Origin: Bacteroidaceae bacterium
GTDB taxonomy: Bacteria; Bacteroidota; Bacteroidia; Bacteroidales; Bacteroidaceae
Direction: 5' to 3'
NCBI GenBank assembly: GCA_017548075.1
Contig: JAFYNL010000017.1
Coordinates: 37,277-101,276 of the forward strand
DNA: 64,000 bases
Shown: piece after piece, positions 61,390-64,000 of the stretch
How positions within the stretch are numbered: position 1 is the first letter of the stretch
How the letters are laid out: every line of letters starts with the position of its first letter
Made by a program: the position numbers and the translations under genes
The notes under the pieces: generated by a model
Told to the model about the DNA's origin: nothing
Seen by the model: the letters and a program-made list of their open reading frames with translations, nothing else
Database searches by the model: none

Positions 61390-61400
61390 ACTTTCTCTCA

Positions 61401-63164
61401 TTATTTCGTTATACCGTTGTGATGATTCTCATACCAATTGACAAAAGCCTCATTTACGCGACGAATGCCGCCAGGAGTTGGGTAGTCGCCCGTAAAGTAC
61501 CAGTCGCCATGATGATTCGGAATGGCTGTGTGGAGGCCTTCTATGCTTTGGAAGACCAGTTCTATCGGCGCTTCCATCCCTTGAGGCCGCATCATCTCGA
61601 CCATCTTCTCGTTAATCTCCTCAACCGAGAACGGCCTGTAAATGGCCTGAACAAAGTTCCCCTCGCCTTTTGGAGAGGGGTTAGGGGTGAGGCTATTCTT
61701 ACAAGCCTCGTAAGTGTCTGTAATAACCTGCCACATTCCCCTTTCTTCCAGCAGAGCAATGGCAGCTCGGAAAGCACAGAGCTCCTCCAGCCGGGCCATA
61801 TCTATGCCGTAGAAGTCGGGATAGCGAACCTGCGGCGAGCTGCTCACCATCACTATCTTTTTGGGGTGCAGGCGGTCGAGAATCTTGAAGATGCTCTCCT
61901 TCAAAGTCGTGCCGCGAACTATTGAGTCGTCTATGATGACGAGGTTGTCCTTGTAGGGTTCCAGACAGCCGTAAGTGATGTCGTAGACGTGAGCCGCGAG
62001 GTCGTTTCTGGCACCGGCTTCCGTGATGAAAGTCCGCAGCTTGATGTCCTTCCACGCCACCTTTTCCGTCCGCACATCCAGCCCTTGCCTGCGAAAGCCT
62101 TCCACCATGCCGTAGAAAGCCACCTCGGCCGTGTTGGGGATGAACGAGAAGACCGTGTGCTCCGTATCGTCTTCTACTGCCCGAAGGATGGGAGCCGTCA
62201 GTTGCTCGCCCAGTCGTTTGCGTTCCTGATAAATCTCGCAATCCGAACCGCGACTGAAATAGATGCGCTCGAAACTGCACTGGTAATCGCCCTTCTGAGG
62301 CATGATGATGTCCGTCTTCGCTTCCCCGTGACTGCTCACAATAAGAGCCTGACCTGGAGCAATCTCTTGAATCTGGTCGGCAGAGAGGTCGAAAGTGGTC
62401 TGCAGCACTGGCCGTTCGCTTGCAACCGCCACAACCTCATCGTCCTGATAGTAGAAAGCAGGTCGGATGCCCCAAGGATCGCGGACTGCAAACATCTCGC
62501 CGCTGCCCGTCAGACCGCAAAGCACATAGCCTCCGTCGTAGTCTGGGAGGGCACTTCGCAGCACTCGGCTTATATCCACATGGTCGTCAATGTAATGCGT
62601 CACATCGAGGTCCTGAAGTCCTATTCGCTTCGCCGCATTGAAGTTGCGCTCCACCTCTCTGTCGAGCCTGTGCCCCATCCATTCCAGCGTGATGTAACTG
62701 TCGCCGAACATGCGAGGTGACTGGCCTTGCTGGACGATTTTCTCGAAGATTTCGTCGATGTTCGTCATGTTGAAGTTGCCGCAAAGACAGAGGTTCTTGG
62801 CTCGCCAATTGTTGCGACGCAGGAAGGGATGAATGTATTGCAGACCGCTCTTGCCCGTCGTCGAGTAGCGCAAATGTCCCATGAAGAGCGAAGCCTCCTC
62901 CCAGCCCTGAACATGATTGAAAATCTCCGTAATCGCCTCTTTCCCCTCAGCCCTCTCGCGGAACATATACTCCTCACCAACGGGAGCCTTCATGTTGACG
63001 CAAGCAATGCCAGCGCCTTCCTGACCGCGATTGTGCTGCTTCTCCATCATGAGGTACAGCTTGTTCAGAGCATAGTGCTTAGTGCCATATTTCTGCTGAT
63101 AATACGACACAGGTCTTAGCAGGCGAATCATCGCCACACCACATTCATGTTTCAGCTCTTCCAT
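61401..63164 (-). CDS. purF: Amidophosphoribosyltransferase (PurF-like, long form)
   Basis: 587 residues. The class II glutaminase nucleophile is C8 (KHECGVAM), so a seven-residue propeptide must be removed, as in Bacillus-type PurF. The glutaminase has HNRGQEGAG and GHLRYSTTGKSG. The phosphoribosyltransferase has the PRPP loop VIIDDSIVRGTT. It makes phosphoribosylamine, the first step of purine synthesis. A C-terminal extension (about 480-587) is longer than in short PurF and holds, at about 490-504, the repeat-encoded insert SLTPNPSPKGEG. It is the first gene of the cluster, with a TAACTTTG box about 50 bases upstream. A second, short PurF elsewhere in the genome is possible. Confidence 0.88.
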   Translation of the reverse strand: MEELKHECGVAMIRLLRPVSYYQQKYGTKHYALNKLYLMMEKQHNRGQEGAGIACVNMKAPVGEEYMFRERAEGKEAITEIFNHVQGWEEASLFMGHLRYSTTGKSGLQYIHPFLRRNNWRAKNLCLCGNFNMTNIDEIFEKIVQQGQSPRMFGDSYITLEWMGHRLDREVERNFNAAKRIGLQDLDVTHYIDDHVDISRVLRSALPDYDGGYVLCGLTGSGEMFAVRDPWGIRPAFYYQDDEVVAVASERPVLQTTFDLSADQIQEIAPGQALIVSSHGEAKTDIIMPQKGDYQCSFERIYFSRGSDCEIYQERKRLGEQLTAPILRAVEDDTEHTVFSFIPNTAEVAFYGMVEGFRRQGLDVRTEKVAWKDIKLRTFITEAGARNDLAAHVYDITYGCLEPYKDNLVIIDDSIVRGTTLKESIFKILDRLHPKKIVMVSSSPQVRYPDFYGIDMARLEELCAFRAAIALLEERGMWQVITDTYEACKNSLTPNPSPKGEGNFVQAIYRPFSVEEINEKMVEMMRPQGMEAPIELVFQSIEGLHTAIPNHHGDWYFTGDYPTPGGIRRVNEAFVNWYENHHNGITK

Positions 63165-63380
63165 TTAGGCGAAATTAGTGCTCAAAGGTTAACAAATTGT
63201 CTTATTTCGCCCACAAAGTTACATCATTTTGTCATTTCTTGCAAGTGTTTTCTTACTTTTTGTTGCAAAAAGCATAAATTTCATTGACATAAATCAATTT
63301 TTAGTGAAGCAAAGAGGCTTTTCGCTCAAAATGGCTTGTTTGTTTTGTTCATGGCTTTTGAAATGGTTATAGGTTTTAAA
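63165..63380. other. purF upstream gap
   Basis: It holds the purF promoter, and otherwise AT-rich sequence in which no gene or riboswitch is recognised. Confidence 0.4.
63214..63221 (-). promoter_or_regulatory. -7 box of the purF-pyrG-asnB-car cluster
   Basis: TAACTTTG on the minus strand, about 50 bases before the purF ATG. The leader would be only about 40 bases, too short for a purine riboswitch. Confidence 0.6.
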
Positions 63381-63384
63381 TTTT

Positions 63385-63465
63385 TGACTACTGACTACTG
63401 ACTACCGACAACTGTCTATTTTCTGTTGTCTATTTTCTGTTGTCTATTTTCTGTTGTCTGTTGTC
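63385..63465. repeat. Period-7 and period-14 simple tandem repeats
   Basis: TGACTAC occurs three times in tandem (63385-63405), followed by CGACAAC. TATTTTCTGTTGTC occurs three times exactly (63417-63458), with a further TGTTGTC. Both share a seven-base rhythm. Confidence 0.9.
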
Positions 63466-63489
63466 GTTTTCACTCTCTCGTGTGTCATG

Positions 63490-63560
63490 GGCAAAGATAA
63501 CTCGTTAAATTGCGCACTTTAACTCGTTAAGATTGGACTCGTCACTGGTCATCCGGATTT
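63490..63560 (-). repeat. Degenerate 22-bp units (possible array I)
   Basis: ATAACTCGTTAAATTGCGCAC and TTAACTCGTTAAGATTGG lie 22 bases apart. They resemble the TTAACACGTTAA unit with the central ACA changed to CT. Confidence 0.5.
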
Positions 63561-63635
63561 GACATTGCGAATTTACGACAGTTTTATTGCGGTCTACGAA
63601 TTTTTGAGCAACTTTTTTACAAAAAAATGCTTTAG

Positions 63636-63752
63636 CACCCTCTGTTGTCTGTTGACCTTCGGTCGAGACTGCTTCCACTCGGCAATACGTGCAAGCATGG
63701 TACTGCTCTCGCTTACTCACAGCCTTGTCTGTTGTCTGTTGTCCGTTGTCTA
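63636..63752. repeat. TGTTGTC-flanked segment
   Basis: CTGTTGTCTGTTGACC on the left and TGTCTGTTGTCTGTTGTCC on the right flank a unique stretch of about 70 bases (63655-63720) with no open reading frame of note. Confidence 0.5.
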
Positions 63753-63812
63753 AATAAGGTGCGCGGAGGTCAGATATTTTGTCAAGAAATTTCCTTTCCG
63801 AGCGGGGGCGCA

Positions 63813-63984
63813 GTCATTAAGTCATTAAGTCATTAGTCATTAAGGACGAAATGAATGCGCCAAAATTTTTATATATATGAATATATATAATATATATTAT
63901 TATTATATTATTATATAGTATTCTTTACTTCTTCCCTGCAAGTTGGAGAGGTCTTAATGACTTAATGACTAATGACTTGATGAC
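63813..63984. repeat. Inverted arrays of an 8-bp repeat around an AT-rich core
   Basis: The left arm 63813-63843 is GTCATTAA, GTCATTAA, GTCATTA, GTCATTAA. The right arm 63954-63984 is TTAATGAC, TTAATGAC, TAATGAC, TTGATGAC. The arms are largely complementary and enclose 110 bases, of which about 55 are almost pure A and T (63867-63920). Confidence 0.85.
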
Positions 63985-64000
63985 TTGGTGGGGAATGTAA

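Noticed and set aside
55163-63164. Biosynthetic gene cluster for a specialised metabolite
   Set aside because: All four enzymes are standard primary-metabolism amidotransferases. No tailoring, carrier or transport genes are present.
63165-63213. Purine riboswitch before purF
   Set aside because: The leader after the promoter box is only about 40 bases and shows no aptamer-like structure.
63655-63720. Small mobile element between TGTTGTC repeats
   Set aside because: No terminal inverted repeat, target duplication or transposase frame is visible. The flanks are simple repeats.

Overview
The window is chromosomal DNA of a Bacteroidales bacterium, most likely Prevotellaceae. The taxon is an inference, from: Bacteroidota promoter boxes (TAnnTTTG) ahead of most transcription units; a type IX secretion gene pair (porU, porV); secreted proteins ending in a short C-terminal sorting-like motif; archaeal/vacuolar-type ATPase subunits; family-specific proteins (LptD_2-type LptD, DUF3078, PCMD, long-form PurF); and many secreted or lipoprotein glycosidases. 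I see no rRNA, tRNA, insertion sequence, phage gene or CRISPR array.

Layout. 1-2759: 5' part of a secreted GH2 beta-galactosidase (minus), running off the left edge. 2967-9992: a tight minus-strand operon of V-ATPase subunits D, I and K, a nucleotidyltransferase, a GH29 fucosidase, uridine kinase and an MltF-like lytic transglycosylase. 10604-15858: a plus-strand surface-polysaccharide operon with a flippase, an acyltransferase, a glycosyltransferase and an unusual acyltransferase-cyclophilin fusion. 15959-25154: a PCMD lipoprotein with its beta-barrel partner, DUF1846, an HD protein, LptD, and EngB with a DUF3078 protein. 25283-31031: yidC, an S9 peptidase and an MFS transporter. 31341-39436: a CotH/lamin-tail secreted protein, a three-module secreted protein and a GH92 mannosidase. 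39562-46640: an acyltransferase, ispF, porV, porU and an FAH-family protein, all minus. 47089-49967: tsf, rpsB, rpsI and rplM. 50176-55141: a glycosyltransferase, a flippase and a second GH92. 55163-63164: a minus-strand cluster of four glutamine-dependent amidotransferases (PurF, PyrG, AsnB, CarA).

How the genes fit together. Much of the window serves envelope building (LptD, YidC, two flippases, acyltransferases, glycosyltransferases), protein export (PorU/PorV with likely cargo in the window) and use of host or yeast glycans (GH2, GH29, two GH92). The right end spends glutamine nitrogen on purine, CTP, asparagine and carbamoyl phosphate.

Most notable. (1) A family of 22-bp tandem-repeat arrays in at least eight intergenic gaps, in both orientations, with stop codons of neighbouring genes inside terminal units. 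(2) A CarA-CarB fusion that stops after the first half of CarB; the second synthetase half is absent from the locus. (3) An acyltransferase fused through a former signal peptide to a cyclophilin. (4) Simple interspersed repeats inserted in frame into CarA, AsnB, PurF and a glycosyltransferase.
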